Shown here: in pieces, positions 45,228-55,477 of the stretch
Position numbering within the stretch: position 1 is the stretch's first letter
How the letters are laid out: each line of letters opens with the position of its first letter
NCBI RefSeq assembly: GCF_030268685.1
Contig: NZ_BSRQ01000001.1
Span: forward strand, 1 to 64,000
Source: Microtetraspora sp. NBRC 13810
Lineage (GTDB): Bacteria > Actinomycetota > Actinomycetes > Streptosporangiales > Streptosporangiaceae
Direction of reading: 5' to 3'
DNA length: 64,000 nucleotides
Notes under the pieces: model-generated
Database searches by the model: none
What the model was told of the DNA's origin: nothing
What the model saw: the letters and a program-made list of their open reading frames with translations, nothing else
Position numbers and translations under genes: made by a program

Positions 45228-46330
45228 ACGACGACCAGGACCAGCTCGCACAGGCATTGCGGACCCTCGCCCATCGTGAACCGGTCACCCCCGCACCGGT
45301 GCCGGACCTGGTGCGCCGGGGACGCCGGGCCAGGCGGACCCGCGCCACGGCGGGCGCCATCGCCGCGACGGCCCTCGCCTCGGCAGCCGTCGTCTTGGTC
45401 GTGGGCGGTGGCGGCGTCAACCCCGCGGGCACGCCCATGAGCACGGCTCCGACCGCGAGCGCACCGCTCATCGAAGACGGTGCCCCCCGTTCACGATCTC
45501 TGGACGCCCGGTCCGTCCTGCTGGCCGCGGCCGAGACCGCCGCCCGCGAGCCGGTCACGTCGGGCTCCTACTGGTACACCCGGCAACGCACCTTCCAGCC
45601 GGTGCACTCCCTGCCGAGAAGCGGAACGAAGATCGGAAAGTCCGGGCAGGAGAAGATTCCGTTCTCGGCGACTGTGGCGAGCACCCAGGACAGCTGGTAC
45701 GCCGGCGACAAGGGAGCGCCCAGCCGAACCGTTACCGGCCAGGATCCGAAGGTGGCCTTCGCCTCCCCGGCTGACGAGGCGACGTGGAAGCGCCTGGGCT
45801 CGCCCCCCTTGACCCGGGAGAAGCCGTCGACCAACGACTACGACGGGCAACTCTTCCATCAGATCGGCAATCACCGCTTCACGACCCGGCACCTGCTCGA
45901 GTTGCCGACCAGTAAGGACAGGCTGGAGAGCCGGCTGCGGCGGCTGTTCGACGAGGAGTCCCCCGGCGACTGGTGGCCGGCCAAGCCGGGGTTCACCGAG
46001 TACGTGTGGTCGGCGGCGCAGGACCTGCTGGCCGGTCCGATCAGCCCCGGGACCCGCGCCGCCCTCTACCGGCTGTTGGCCGAACAGCCCGCGATCAAGT
46101 CGCTGGGAGAGGTCACCGATCCGCTGGGCCGTACCGGGATCGCCCTGTCACTGACCACGGCGGACAACGGGGACGGTGCGGGCGAGTCACGACTGATCGT
46201 GGACGACGACACGGCGGAGCTGCTCTGCCACGAGTTCCGCTCCTACGGGCAGTCGGCACCGGCCTTGCAGGTCACCTACGAGGACATGGGCTGGGTCAGC
46301 GGCCTGGGCGAGCGTCCTGACACCGATTGA
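45224..46330 (+). CDS. CU044_5270-like membrane protein, probable partner of the sigma factor
   Basis: 368 residues. A ~45-residue cytoplasmic start, one transmembrane helix (~43-63) and a large extracellular domain. This layout and the coupling to a SigE70-type sigma factor match the CU044_5270 family, which probably senses an envelope signal. No HxxxCxxC zinc anti-sigma motif is present. Confidence 0.75.
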   Translation: MNDDQDQLAQALRTLAHREPVTPAPVPDLVRRGRRARRTRATAGAIAATALASAAVVLVVGGGGVNPAGTPMSTAPTASAPLIEDGAPRSRSLDARSVLLAAAETAAREPVTSGSYWYTRQRTFQPVHSLPRSGTKIGKSGQEKIPFSATVASTQDSWYAGDKGAPSRTVTGQDPKVAFASPADEATWKRLGSPPLTREKPSTNDYDGQLFHQIGNHRFTTRHLLELPTSKDRLESRLRRLFDEESPGDWWPAKPGFTEYVWSAAQDLLAGPISPGTRAALYRLLAEQPAIKSLGEVTDPLGRTGIALSLTTADNGDGAGESRLIVDDDTAELLCHEFRSYGQSAPALQVTYEDMGWVSGLGERPDTD

Positions 46331-46380
46331 CGCTTAGAAGAGTCCTGCCAAGGTCACGGTGATCCTTTCCGGTCACGGCA

Positions 46381-47367
46381 CTAGCCGAAGAAGATCGTGA
46401 GCAGGGCCCAGACCGGGACCAGGGTGACCACCAGCGAGTCGAGCCGGTCCATCAGGCCGCCGTGGCCGGGCAGCACGCTGCCGAGGTCCTTGATCCCCAG
46501 GTCTCGCTTGATCACCGACTCGATGAGATCGCCCATCGTGGCGAGCACCACGACGACCGCGCCGATGAGCGCCCCCTGCCAGATCGCGCCGTGCAGCAAC
46601 CAGGTCACCAGCCACGCGCCGACCGCCATGCAGGCGATCGCGGACCCGGCGAAGCCCTCCCAGGTCTTCTTCGGGCTGATCACCGGTGCCAGCGGGTGCC
46701 TGCCGAACAGCACGCCCGCGAAATATCCCCCGATGTCGCTGGCCACGGTGACCGCGACGAACACCACTATCCGGTGCGGCCCGTCCTGCGGTGACAGCAG
46801 CAGGCCGACGAACGCGGCGAGCAGTGCCGGATAGACCGCTATAAGCACGCCCGCCGAGGCGTCTCTGACGTACCCGTCGCTTCCCTGGAACATCCGCCAG
46901 GCCAGCAGCACCAGCACCAGCATGACGAAAACGCCCAGCAGCGACGCGGGGCCGCCCCAGTAGCCCGCGGCCAGCATGGCCGCCAGGCCGGCCTGCACGA
47001 TGACCGTCGGCACCTTGATGCCCCGCTGGGCGACCGCGCCGGCCATCTCCGACACCCCGATGCCCACCGCCACGGCGACCACGACCAGGAAGAGCACCTT
47101 GAAGGTGTAGATCGTGCCGAGGACGAGCCCGGCGAGCACCAGCCCCACCGCGATCGCGGCGGGCAGGTTGCGCCCAGTGCGGCCGTTCTTCTCCGGGGTG
47201 TTGTCCGGAGTCTCGTCCGGGGTCATGTCCGCGGTTTCGCCCGTGGTCCTTCCCGTGCCGCCGCCCACGGGGCCGCCGTGGGTGTCGTCCCTGGTGTTGT
47301 AGGCGGCACTCGACGGCTCACCGCCGGCGGCACCCGGGGGGGTGGCGCCTTCCGCGGCAGGTTCCAA
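46381..47367 (-). CDS. cdsA: Phosphatidate cytidylyltransferase
   Basis: 328 residues. The N-terminal ~65 residues are a hydrophilic Gly/Thr/Pro-rich extension, followed by about eight transmembrane helices. The family signature SVIKRDLGIKDLGSVLPGHG with MDRLDS is intact. It makes CDP-diacylglycerol for phospholipid synthesis. It follows frr by 109 bp, the standard order. Confidence 0.95.
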   Translation of the reverse strand: MEPAAEGATPPGAAGGEPSSAAYNTRDDTHGGPVGGGTGRTTGETADMTPDETPDNTPEKNGRTGRNLPAAIAVGLVLAGLVLGTIYTFKVLFLVVVAVAVGIGVSEMAGAVAQRGIKVPTVIVQAGLAAMLAAGYWGGPASLLGVFVMLVLVLLAWRMFQGSDGYVRDASAGVLIAVYPALLAAFVGLLLSPQDGPHRIVVFVAVTVASDIGGYFAGVLFGRHPLAPVISPKKTWEGFAGSAIACMAVGAWLVTWLLHGAIWQGALIGAVVVVLATMGDLIESVIKRDLGIKDLGSVLPGHGGLMDRLDSLVVTLVPVWALLTIFFG

Positions 47368-47476
47368 AGAATCCCACTCTCTCAGGGCCTGCGGCAGCCG
47401 ATCTGCCCGGCCCTCTTACACATGATCCCTGCACCGGCCAGCGGACGGCGCAAGGATCATGATCATGCTTGCTCGC

Positions 47477-48034
47477 TCAGACTTCGAGCAGCTCGGCTTC
47501 TTTGTGCTTGAGCAGCTCGTCGATCTTGGCCACGTGCTTCTGGGTCAGATCGTCGAGCTCCTTCTCCGCCCTGCGCACCTCGTCCTCACCGGCCTCGCCG
47601 TCCTTGACCATCTTGTCGAGGGTCTCCTTGGCGTGGCGGCGGATGTTGCGGACGGAGACCCGGCTGCTCTCGGCCTTGGTCCGCGCGACCTTGATGTACT
47701 CCTTGCGACGCTCCTCGGAAAGCTCGGGGAACACCACCCGGATCACCGCGCCGTCGTTGCCGGGGTTGACTCCCAGGTCGCTGTCCCTGATCGCCTTCTC
47801 GATCGCGGTCATGGCGCCCTTGTCATAGGGCTGCACGATCACCATGCGGGCCTCGGGCACGTGGAACGAAGCCAGCTGCTGGATCGGGGTCGGCGTGCCG
47901 TAGTACTCGGCACTGATCTTGTTGAACATCGATGGGGTCACGCGGCCCGTGCGGATGCCGGCGAAGTCGTCCTTGGCGACCGCCACGGCCTTGTCCATCT
48001 TGTCCTCGGCTTCGAGGAGGGTTTCGTCGATCAT
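47477..48034 (-). CDS. frr: Ribosome recycling factor
   Basis: 185 residues, the usual length. Core motifs include [20 protein letters not shown] and the C-terminal [20 protein letters not shown]. It splits post-termination ribosomes with EF-G. It sits downstream of pyrH in the conserved rpsB-tsf-pyrH-frr-cdsA cluster. Confidence 0.97.
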   Translation of the reverse strand: MIDETLLEAEDKMDKAVAVAKDDFAGIRTGRVTPSMFNKISAEYYGTPTPIQQLASFHVPEARMVIVQPYDKGAMTAIEKAIRDSDLGVNPGNDGAVIRVVFPELSEERRKEYIKVARTKAESSRVSVRNIRRHAKETLDKMVKDGEAGEDEVRRAEKELDDLTQKHVAKIDELLKHKEAELLEV

Positions 48035-48053
48035 AGCGGCTCCCTATTTCCCT

Positions 48054-48076
48054 GCCCGCGGGGGAAGCCCGCGGGC
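48054..48076 (-). terminator. Hairpin between pyrH and frr
   Basis: GCCCGCGGG pairs with CCCGCGGGC around a 5-nt loop, 13 bp past the pyrH stop codon. It may attenuate read-through into frr. Confidence 0.55.
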
Positions 48077-48088
48077 CACGGGCTTGAC

Positions 48089-49730
<1,642 letters not shown>

Positions 49731-49842
49731 TGTCCTAAACCCTCATGGGAGTCGTCGTGGATCGGGTGGGCGAGCCGGTGCCGCCCACCCCAGTCGAGCC
49801 TTTCCTGTACGGCGCGGCCGTACCTTACGCTTCCGCTGCTTT

Positions 49843-49909
49843 CCGCGTACGGCGGGGCGGTAACGCCAGCCTTTCGTTACGGCCGGCGCCGCGGCCCCGC
49901 CGTACGCGG
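49843..49909 (-). terminator. Long hairpin between rpsB and tsf
   Basis: CCGCGTACGGCGGGGC (49843-49858) pairs perfectly with 49894-49909. A second pair (GGTAACG with CGTTACG) can form within the loop. It begins 6 bp after the rpsB stop codon. It may reduce tsf expression relative to rpsB or protect the rpsB mRNA end. Confidence 0.75.
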
Positions 49910-49915
49910 GAAAGG

Positions 49916-50899
49916 TCAGTCCTCGGCGGGACGCTCGGCTGCCGGAGCCTCGGCGGCCGGGGTCTCGGCGGCGGGGGCCTCTTCGGCCGGAGCCTCCGCG
50001 GCGGGCGCCTCGGTGGCGGGGGCCTCGGTGGCGGGGGCCTCGGTGGCGGGGGCCTCGGTGGTCTCCTCGGTCGCCGTCTCGGCGGCCTCGGTCGCCGTCT
50101 CGGCGGTGACCTCGCCCTCGGCGCGCTCCAGCAGCTCGCGCTCCCACTCGGCCAGCGGCTCGGCCTGCGCGACACCGGCGGGCTTCTCGTCGCCGCGGCC
50201 GGCGCCGGCGCGGGCCATCAGGCCGTCGGCCACCGCGTCCGCGATGACGCGGGTGAGCAGGCTGACGGCGCGGATCGCGTCGTCGTTGCCCGGGATCGGG
50301 TAGTTGACCTCGTCGGGGTCACAGTTGGTGTCCAGGATGGCGACCACCGGGATGCCGAGCTTGCGAGCCTCGTTGATCCCGATGTGCTCCTTCTTGGTGT
50401 CGACGACCCACACCGCGCTGGGCACGCGGGACATGTCGCGAATACCGCCGAGGGTGCGCTCCAGCTTCTCCTTCTCGCGGCGGCGCATCAGAAGCTCCTT
50501 CTTGGTGAGCCCGGAGCCTGCCACGTTGTCGAAGTCGAGCTCCTCCAGCTCCTTCAGGCGCTGGAGCCTCTTGTGCACGGTGGAGAAGTTGGTGAGCATG
50601 CCGCCCAGCCAGCGCTGGTTGACATACGGCATGCCGACCCGGGTCGCCTGCTCGGCGATGGCCTCCTGGGCCTGCTTCTTGGTGCCGATGAACAGGATGG
50701 TGCCGCCGTGGGCGACCGTCTCCTTGACGAAGTCGTAGGCCCTGTCGATGAACGACAGCGACTTCTGCAGGTCGATGATGTAGATCCCGTTGCGCTCGGT
50801 GAAGATGAAGCGCTTCATCTTCGGGTTCCAGCGACGGGTCTGGTGCCCGAAGTGGACGCCGCTTTCGAGCAGCTGTCGCATGGTGACGACGGGAGCCAT
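49916..50899 (-). CDS. rpsB: 30S ribosomal protein S2 with Ala/Pro/Glu-rich tail
   Basis: 327 residues. The S2 core is complete to about residue 245 ([20 protein letters not shown] at the start, [20 protein letters not shown] in the middle). A C-terminal tail of about 80 residues follows, built of [10 protein letters not shown] pentapeptides from a 15-bp DNA repeat (about 49,920-50,060). Such acidic tails are known in actinobacterial S2. CCAGGAGG precedes the ATG. Confidence 0.97.
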   Translation of the reverse strand: MAPVVTMRQLLESGVHFGHQTRRWNPKMKRFIFTERNGIYIIDLQKSLSFIDRAYDFVKETVAHGGTILFIGTKKQAQEAIAEQATRVGMPYVNQRWLGGMLTNFSTVHKRLQRLKELEELDFDNVAGSGLTKKELLMRRREKEKLERTLGGIRDMSRVPSAVWVVDTKKEHIGINEARKLGIPVVAILDTNCDPDEVNYPIPGNDDAIRAVSLLTRVIADAVADGLMARAGAGRGDEKPAGVAQAEPLAEWERELLERAEGEVTAETATEAAETATEETTEAPATEAPATEAPATEAPAAEAPAEEAPAAETPAAEAPAAERPAED

Positions 50900-50916
50900 G
50901 GTGCCTCCTGGTCGGA

Positions 50917-50934
50917 GCGCCCATCGCTGGGCGC
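50917..50934 (-). promoter_or_regulatory. Hairpin in the rpsB leader
   Basis: GCGCCCA pairs with TGGGCGC around a 4-nt loop, directly upstream of the ribosome binding site. It lies in a 247-bp non-coding leader (50900-51146) that also has a TTGACT box near 51116 on the minus strand. S2 autoregulates its leader in other bacteria; here that is inference. Confidence 0.45.
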
Positions 50935-51146
50935 TGATCTCGGTTCGCGAGAGCCTCGCGGCCCTCGCCCTGACGCCCCGAGCCGCCCTGACCGGACTCA
51001 CATCCGGACCGAGGAGGCGGCATCGCTGCCGGGCGTGCGAAGTCGGCCCGCATGTCACAGGCCATCGAAAAGTGTACCCGTATCCGGGCCCTCCGGTTGA
51101 CCGCGACCAGTCAACCCCCTAGAGTCACCTCCCCCTCACCCGGGTG

Positions 51147-51731
51147 TCATGCCCGGTCTCTCTCCGGCGCCAACGGGAACATCTGCATCAGCACCTGCAC
51201 CCTCCTGGCCCCCGTCGGAGCGTCCTGCGGCGCCCGGTCCCGCGCCAGATACGGCTCCAGCAGCGCGTCCATGCTCGCCACCAGTCCCTCCAGCTCCTCG
51301 GCGTCCACCCGGAGCAGCGCCTGGCCGATCCTGCTGGCCTGGCGCCACTCCCGCGACTCGCCGCCGTAGCGGTCGAGGAAGCGCATGACGTCGGCCGTCC
51401 ACATGTTCATCGCCGCCCTGGTCACCTCGCCGACGGCCTCGGCGGAGTCCGGCGCGCGGTCGTTCTCCACCATGGTGAGCCCGCGGTGCAGCGCCTGCCA
51501 GACCCGCTCCCGCCCGTCCGCGCGCGCCGGCGCGTCGCCGACGAACCCGTACTTCGCCAGCATCCGCAGGTGGTAGCTGGCCGCGCTGGGCGAGACCTCC
51601 GCGGCGGCCGCGCACTCCGTCGCCGTGGCCGGCCCCTGCGCCTGCAGCCTGCTCAGGATGGCGAGCCTCGCCGGATGCGCCAGGGCCCGCATCGCCCGGG
51701 GGTCGTCAACCATCCTGTTCTGCCGCTCCAT
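51147..51731 (-). CDS. ArsR-like winged-helix repressor
   Basis: 194 residues. The HTH is in the N-terminal ~100 residues (AHPARLAILSRLQAQGPATA, then SPSAASYHLRMLAKYGFV). It lacks a cysteine metal site. It is divergent from an MFS transporter, with an inverted repeat covering the transporter start, a common ArsR/MFS pair. A TTG at 51737 better fits the GGGGAGG spacing and may be the true start. Confidence 0.87.
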   Translation of the reverse strand: MERQNRMVDDPRAMRALAHPARLAILSRLQAQGPATATECAAAAEVSPSAASYHLRMLAKYGFVGDAPARADGRERVWQALHRGLTMVENDRAPDSAEAVGEVTRAAMNMWTADVMRFLDRYGGESREWRQASRIGQALLRVDAEELEGLVASMDALLEPYLARDRAPQDAPTGARRVQVLMQMFPLAPERDRA

Positions 51732-51737
51732 GACCAA

Positions 51738-52076
51738 ACGCTAACGCCTCCCCACCTCAACTCCCCGCCACCGGCCGACACCGACCCACACCGACCGGCA
51801 CCGGCCGGCACCCGGCGGCCCAGCCTCCACACCACCGCACCACCGCACCGGCGACCTTGGGACGCAGCGCCTCCGCACCACCGCACAGCCGCACAGCCGC
51901 ACCGGCGACCTTGGGACGCAGCGCCTCTGCACCACCGCGCCTCCACACCCACACCGCCGCGCCTGCGCCCCGCACCGCAGCACCCCGCCCCGCACCGCAC
52001 CGCAGCGCCTCCGCACCGCTAAAGGCGCGCCCCAAGGCGCCTCCTCAGGCGCGACACAATCCCGAAAGCTTCCCTT
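51738..52076. repeat. CAC/CGC-rich low-complexity intergenic region with a 54-bp duplication
   Basis: The block beginning ACCGGCGACCTTGGGACGCA at 51847 recurs at 51901, a period of 54 bp, embedded in reiterated CCGCAC and CACCG units. I see no convincing gene here. Confidence 0.8.
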
Positions 52077-52108
52077 CATAACTTTGAAGGATTACTTTCA
52101 TAGTTATG
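52077..52108 (+). promoter_or_regulatory. Operator overlapping the MFS start codon
   Basis: CATAACTTTGAA (52077-52088) and TTCATAGTTATG (52097-52108) are inverted 12-bp arms with one mismatch and an 8-bp spacer. The right arm includes the ATG of the transporter. It is the likely site of the divergently encoded ArsR-like protein. Confidence 0.7.
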
Positions 52109-54034
52109 ACCGTACTGAACGTTCCCCCGCTTCGCAGGCAGCGCGACTTCCGCCTCCTGTGGTCCGCCCGCGCCGTGTCCGAGACCGGCATGGAGGTGTC
52201 CCGTCTCGCCCTGCCGCTGACCGCCGTCGCCCTGCTCGGCGGCTCGGCGCTGGAGATGGGCGTCCTCACTGCGGCATCCGCCCTGCCGTACCTGCTGGTC
52301 GGGCTCCCCGCAGGCGCCCTCGCCGACCGGCTGCCCCGGCGCAGGCCGGTGCTGGTGGCGTGCGAGGCGGTCTCCGCGCTCGCCATGGCCACAGTGCCGC
52401 TCGCCTGGCTCGCCGGGCTGCTGACGATCCCGTGGCTGATCGCGGTGGCCTTCGTGGTGGGGTTGTGCGCCGTGATGTTCCGCGCCTGCTGGCTGCCGCA
52501 CCTGCCGAGCGTCGTCACCGCCGAGCACCAGCGCGGTCCCGCCGTCGCCGGCTTCCAGGCGATCTACTCCGCCGCGAACGCCGGCGGCCCCGCCCTCGCC
52601 GGCACCCTGGCCGGCCTCTTCGGCGCCCCCCTGGCCATCCTCGCCACCGCCGCCACCTTCACCGCCTCCGCCCTCTCCCTCCACTCCCTCCAAACCCCCG
52701 AACCCACCTATTCCCCCCTAAATCCCCCAACTGACCGACACCCACCCTCTCCAAACCCACCCACCGATCGGCATCCCCCCACCCCGAAACCATCCACCGA
52801 CCGAACGTTCCCCTCCCAGACGCCATCCACCAACCAACGCCCCTCCCCACCGGCGCCAACCACCGACGGTGATTCCCGCCCCCTGAAGCCATCCACCGAC
52901 CCGACGCTCCCCAAACAAGCGCCAACCCCCAACCGACGCCCCTCCCCACCGGCGCCAACCCCCGACCCGACGCTCCCCTCACAAACGCCAACCCCCAACC
53001 GGCGTCTCCCTTCACCGGAACCATTTACCGGCCCATTGCTCCCCACACAGACGCCGACCCCCAACCGGGCTTTCCCCTCACAAACGCCATCCACCGAACG
53101 AGGTCTCACCTTCTCGGAGCCATCCACCGACCCATCCCTCCCCTCACAAGCGCCGACCGCCAACCGGGCTTTCCCTTCACCGGAACCAACCACCGACCTA
53201 ACGCTCCCGTCACAGGCGCCAACCCCCAACTGGGGTTTCCTCTCCCCGGAACCATCCGCCGATCGGACGCCCCCCGGACCAGTGCCGACCACCGACCGAA
53301 GCTCCCTCCCCGATGCCGGATCGCCGGGTGTGTGCCCGTCCTCCCCCGCTCCCGGTTCTCCCACCGACCGGCGCTCCCGCCCCGCTGACGGCGCGGCCAC
53401 CCGCCGTCCAAGCCGGGGGCCGGGGACGAACCTGGTGGGTGAGATGGGCGAGGGGATCCGGATGGCGTTCACCCATCCGATCCTGCGCCCGCTGGTGACG
53501 GCCGCCATGACGGTGAACTTCGTCGGCGCCGCCCACATGGCGCTGTTCATCCTCTTCGCCGTCCAGGTACTCGGGATCCCCGCCGGTCTGGTGGGGTTGC
53601 TCACGGCGGCCGGCGGCATCGGCGGGGTGGCCGGCGCCGCCGCCTCCCCTCGCCTGGCCCGCCGCTTAGGAGAGCACCGACTGCTCCTCACCGCCATCGT
53701 GCTGATCCCCGTGGATCTCGCGGCGGTGGCGGCGGCGAACGGACCGCTCGGCTTCGTCATGCCGCTCCTGGCGGTCAGCGGCGCCGTCACCGGGATCGCA
53801 CTGGGCATGGCGAGCGTCTGCTACAGCACCATCCAGCTACGCGAGACGCCTCCGGCGCTTCTCGGCCGAGTCAACGCGACCATGACCGTGGCGACACACG
53901 GGATCATGGCCCTCGGTGGCATCACCGGCGGCCTGCTGGGCGAACTCCTCGGCCTGCGCCCAGCATTATGGATCTGCGCCGCCCTCGCCGCCCTGGCCAT
54001 CCCCCTGACCTGGCTCTCCCCGCTCCGCCCCTGA
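52106..54034 (+). CDS. MFS transporter interrupted by a repeat-encoded insert
   Basis: 642 residues. An N-terminal half with six helices (residues ~1-195, including GLPAGALADRLPRRR) and a C-terminal half with six helices (~445-642) make a normal ~400-residue drug-efflux MFS protein. Between them, in the central cytoplasmic loop, lie about 245 Pro/Thr/Ser-rich residues encoded mostly by a 33-bp tandem repeat. The frame is open throughout. It is probably still functional, because the insert is exactly between the two bundles. It is regulated by the divergent ArsR-like protein. Confidence 0.88.
   Translation: MTVLNVPPLRRQRDFRLLWSARAVSETGMEVSRLALPLTAVALLGGSALEMGVLTAASALPYLLVGLPAGALADRLPRRRPVLVACEAVSALAMATVPLAWLAGLLTIPWLIAVAFVVGLCAVMFRACWLPHLPSVVTAEHQRGPAVAGFQAIYSAANAGGPALAGTLAGLFGAPLAILATAATFTASALSLHSLQTPEPTYSPLNPPTDRHPPSPNPPTDRHPPTPKPSTDRTFPSQTPSTNQRPSPPAPTTDGDSRPLKPSTDPTLPKQAPTPNRRPSPPAPTPDPTLPSQTPTPNRRLPSPEPFTGPLLPTQTPTPNRAFPSQTPSTERGLTFSEPSTDPSLPSQAPTANRAFPSPEPTTDLTLPSQAPTPNWGFLSPEPSADRTPPGPVPTTDRSSLPDAGSPGVCPSSPAPGSPTDRRSRPADGAATRRPSRGPGTNLVGEMGEGIRMAFTHPILRPLVTAAMTVNFVGAAHMALFILFAVQVLGIPAGLVGLLTAAGGIGGVAGAAASPRLARRLGEHRLLLTAIVLIPVDLAAVAAANGPLGFVMPLLAVSGAVTGIALGMASVCYSTIQLRETPPALLGRVNATMTVATHGIMALGGITGGLLGELLGLRPALWICAALAALAIPLTWLSPLRP
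52724..53317. repeat. 33-bp minisatellite, about 18 copies, inside the MFS gene
   Basis: Units begin CCATCCACCGACC or CCAACCCCCAACCG every 33 bp (for example 52724, 52757, 52790). Two alternating subtypes suggest growth by 66-bp duplication. The unit is a multiple of three, so it reads as 11-residue repeats (for example QTPTPNRAFPS). Confidence 0.92.
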
Positions 54035-54138
54035 CTCGCATCCCCACTGTCCACAGGTCACCGCAGAACCCGATTCCGTTTTCAACAGCTCTCGTTCCCA
54101 CCACGCCGACCACCCCCGGAACACGTCACCCTTCCGAG

Positions 54139-55239
54139 GTGAACCCGCTCCGCATCCCGCACACCCTCACCGCCGGTCTGCTCGTAGCCTGCGTCGCCGC
54201 CCTCTTCGTGTGGCCCTCGACGACACCACCCCGCACGAGCACCATCGCGACGCACCCGGCCGCCGACGCCCACGACCTCCCGGTCGCGTCATCGCCCGCC
54301 GACCCCACCCCCACAAAACCGGCGACGACCCCCCAACCCGGCGTCCCCCCGGCAACTACGCCAGGCGTCCCCCCGGCAACCGCACCAGAGGGTGGCCAGG
54401 CCAGGCGATGGGGCTGGCCCGTGGCGGGGCAACCGCGCGTCCTCCGCCGCTTCCATCCGCCGCCGGAGCCGTGGTTGTCCGGCCATCGCGGCGTCGACCT
54501 CGCGGCGAACCCGGGAGACACCGTCTACGCGGCAGGCGACGGCGTCATCGGCTTCGCCGGACCGGTCGGCGGGCGAGGCGTCGTCACGATCACCCACGAA
54601 AACGGCCTCCGCACGTCATACCTGCCGCTGACCCCCACCGTGAAACGCAACCAACAAGTCCAAAAAGGCGACCCCCTAGGCACCCTCGCCACCCCCACAA
54701 CGCCCCCACTCCCCACAGCCACAACAGCCCCCACCCCAACCACTCCTCTCCCTACAGACTCTCCGGTCTCCGATGACGGGAATATCCCTGTACGCGCTTC
54801 CGTCTCTGGCACGGCCCACGCTGCGGTACCCCAAGGCGCGAGCACCTCTGCGTACGCTCCAGTGACCTACGAAACACACCGCACTGCCTCCGTAGGCACT
54901 GAGCTCCCTACACACGCTCCGGTCCCCCAAGACACGCATGCCGCTGCGTTCTGCAGAGGCGCAGAGATCCCTGGACGCGCTCCGCTCTACGGCATGGACC
55001 ACACTGCGGTCTCCAATAGAGCGAACATCCCTGCAAACGCTCCGGTCCTCCAAGACGCGCAAGGCACTGCGGCCTCCAGAGGCGCTGAGATCCCAGCGCT
55101 TCCTACAGGTCTCACAACCCACTGTCCGACCTCATGCCTGCACTGGGGACTGCGCCGTGGCCCCCTCTACCTCGACCCCCTCCTCCTCGTAGGCGCCACC
55201 CACCCCCGCCTCCTCCCCCTCTGGACAACCACTTCCTGA
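54139..55239 (+). CDS. M23 (LytM) peptidase-like protein with an internal repeat insert
   Basis: 366 residues. One N-terminal transmembrane/signal segment (~10-26), a Pro/Thr linker, then a LytM domain with HRGVD (H116, D120) and a later THENG. After KGDPLGTL (~residue 182) the domain is broken by about 140 residues that include five 20/21-residue repeats. The conserved end CLHWGLRRG (HxG, about residue 335) follows. The LytM fold therefore contains a long surface loop. Its position next to rpsB and xerC matches the conserved M23 gene of actinobacteria. Cell wall cleavage is likely if the loop is tolerated. Confidence 0.8.
   Translation: MNPLRIPHTLTAGLLVACVAALFVWPSTTPPRTSTIATHPAADAHDLPVASSPADPTPTKPATTPQPGVPPATTPGVPPATAPEGGQARRWGWPVAGQPRVLRRFHPPPEPWLSGHRGVDLAANPGDTVYAAGDGVIGFAGPVGGRGVVTITHENGLRTSYLPLTPTVKRNQQVQKGDPLGTLATPTTPPLPTATTAPTPTTPLPTDSPVSDDGNIPVRASVSGTAHAAVPQGASTSAYAPVTYETHRTASVGTELPTHAPVPQDTHAAAFCRGAEIPGRAPLYGMDHTAVSNRANIPANAPVLQDAQGTAASRGAEIPALPTGLTTHCPTSCLHWGLRRGPLYLDPLLLVGATHPRLLPLWTTTS
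54781..55086. repeat. 60/63-bp tandem repeat inside the M23 gene
   Basis: Units start at 54781, 54841, 54901, 54964 and 55024, and the first bases of a sixth at 55087. Spacing is 60 or 63 bp, always a multiple of three. Each encodes an (N/E)IP..APV...TA(A/V)S..A type module. The units are diverged, so the array is old or under selection. Confidence 0.9.
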
Positions 55240-55420
55240 AGGCCCTGACCATCCGCCCTCTGACCATCCGCCCTCTGAGCACCCGGAGACGGGACGTCGG
55301 GGGCCGCTCCGCCCACCCGCGCGACAACGCCCCTGAACATGTCCCGGGAATGCCAGCCGGCAGCCAGGACCAGAGCTCGGTGGCCACTCCGGCCGGCCAT
55401 GGCGGTTCACTCCAGGCAGG

Positions 55421-55477
55421 TGATCTACATCCGTAGATGTGTTCTACGCCCGTGGATGTGATCTACGCCCGTGGATG
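55421..55477. repeat. 19-bp tandem repeat at the xerC stop codon
   Basis: Three units beginning TGATCTACATCCGTAGATG, TGTTCTACGCCCGTGGATG and TGATCTACGCCCGTGGATG at 55421, 55440 and 55459. The third contains the xerC stop codon and last codons. The rest of the 55240-55462 interval shows no gene. Confidence 0.93.

Noticed and set aside
51653-52079. Several overlapping small frames in the ArsR-MFS interval
   Set aside because: They are low-complexity reads of the CAC/CGC repeats with no start signals or conserved sequence.
51737-52105. Possible CRISPR array from the repeated blocks
   Set aside because: Only two copies of a 54-bp block, with no uniform spacers and no cas genes.
52708-53808. Minus-strand frame across the MFS minisatellite
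   Set aside because: It exists because the 33-bp repeat is open in several frames; the MFS frame has the membrane domains on both sides.
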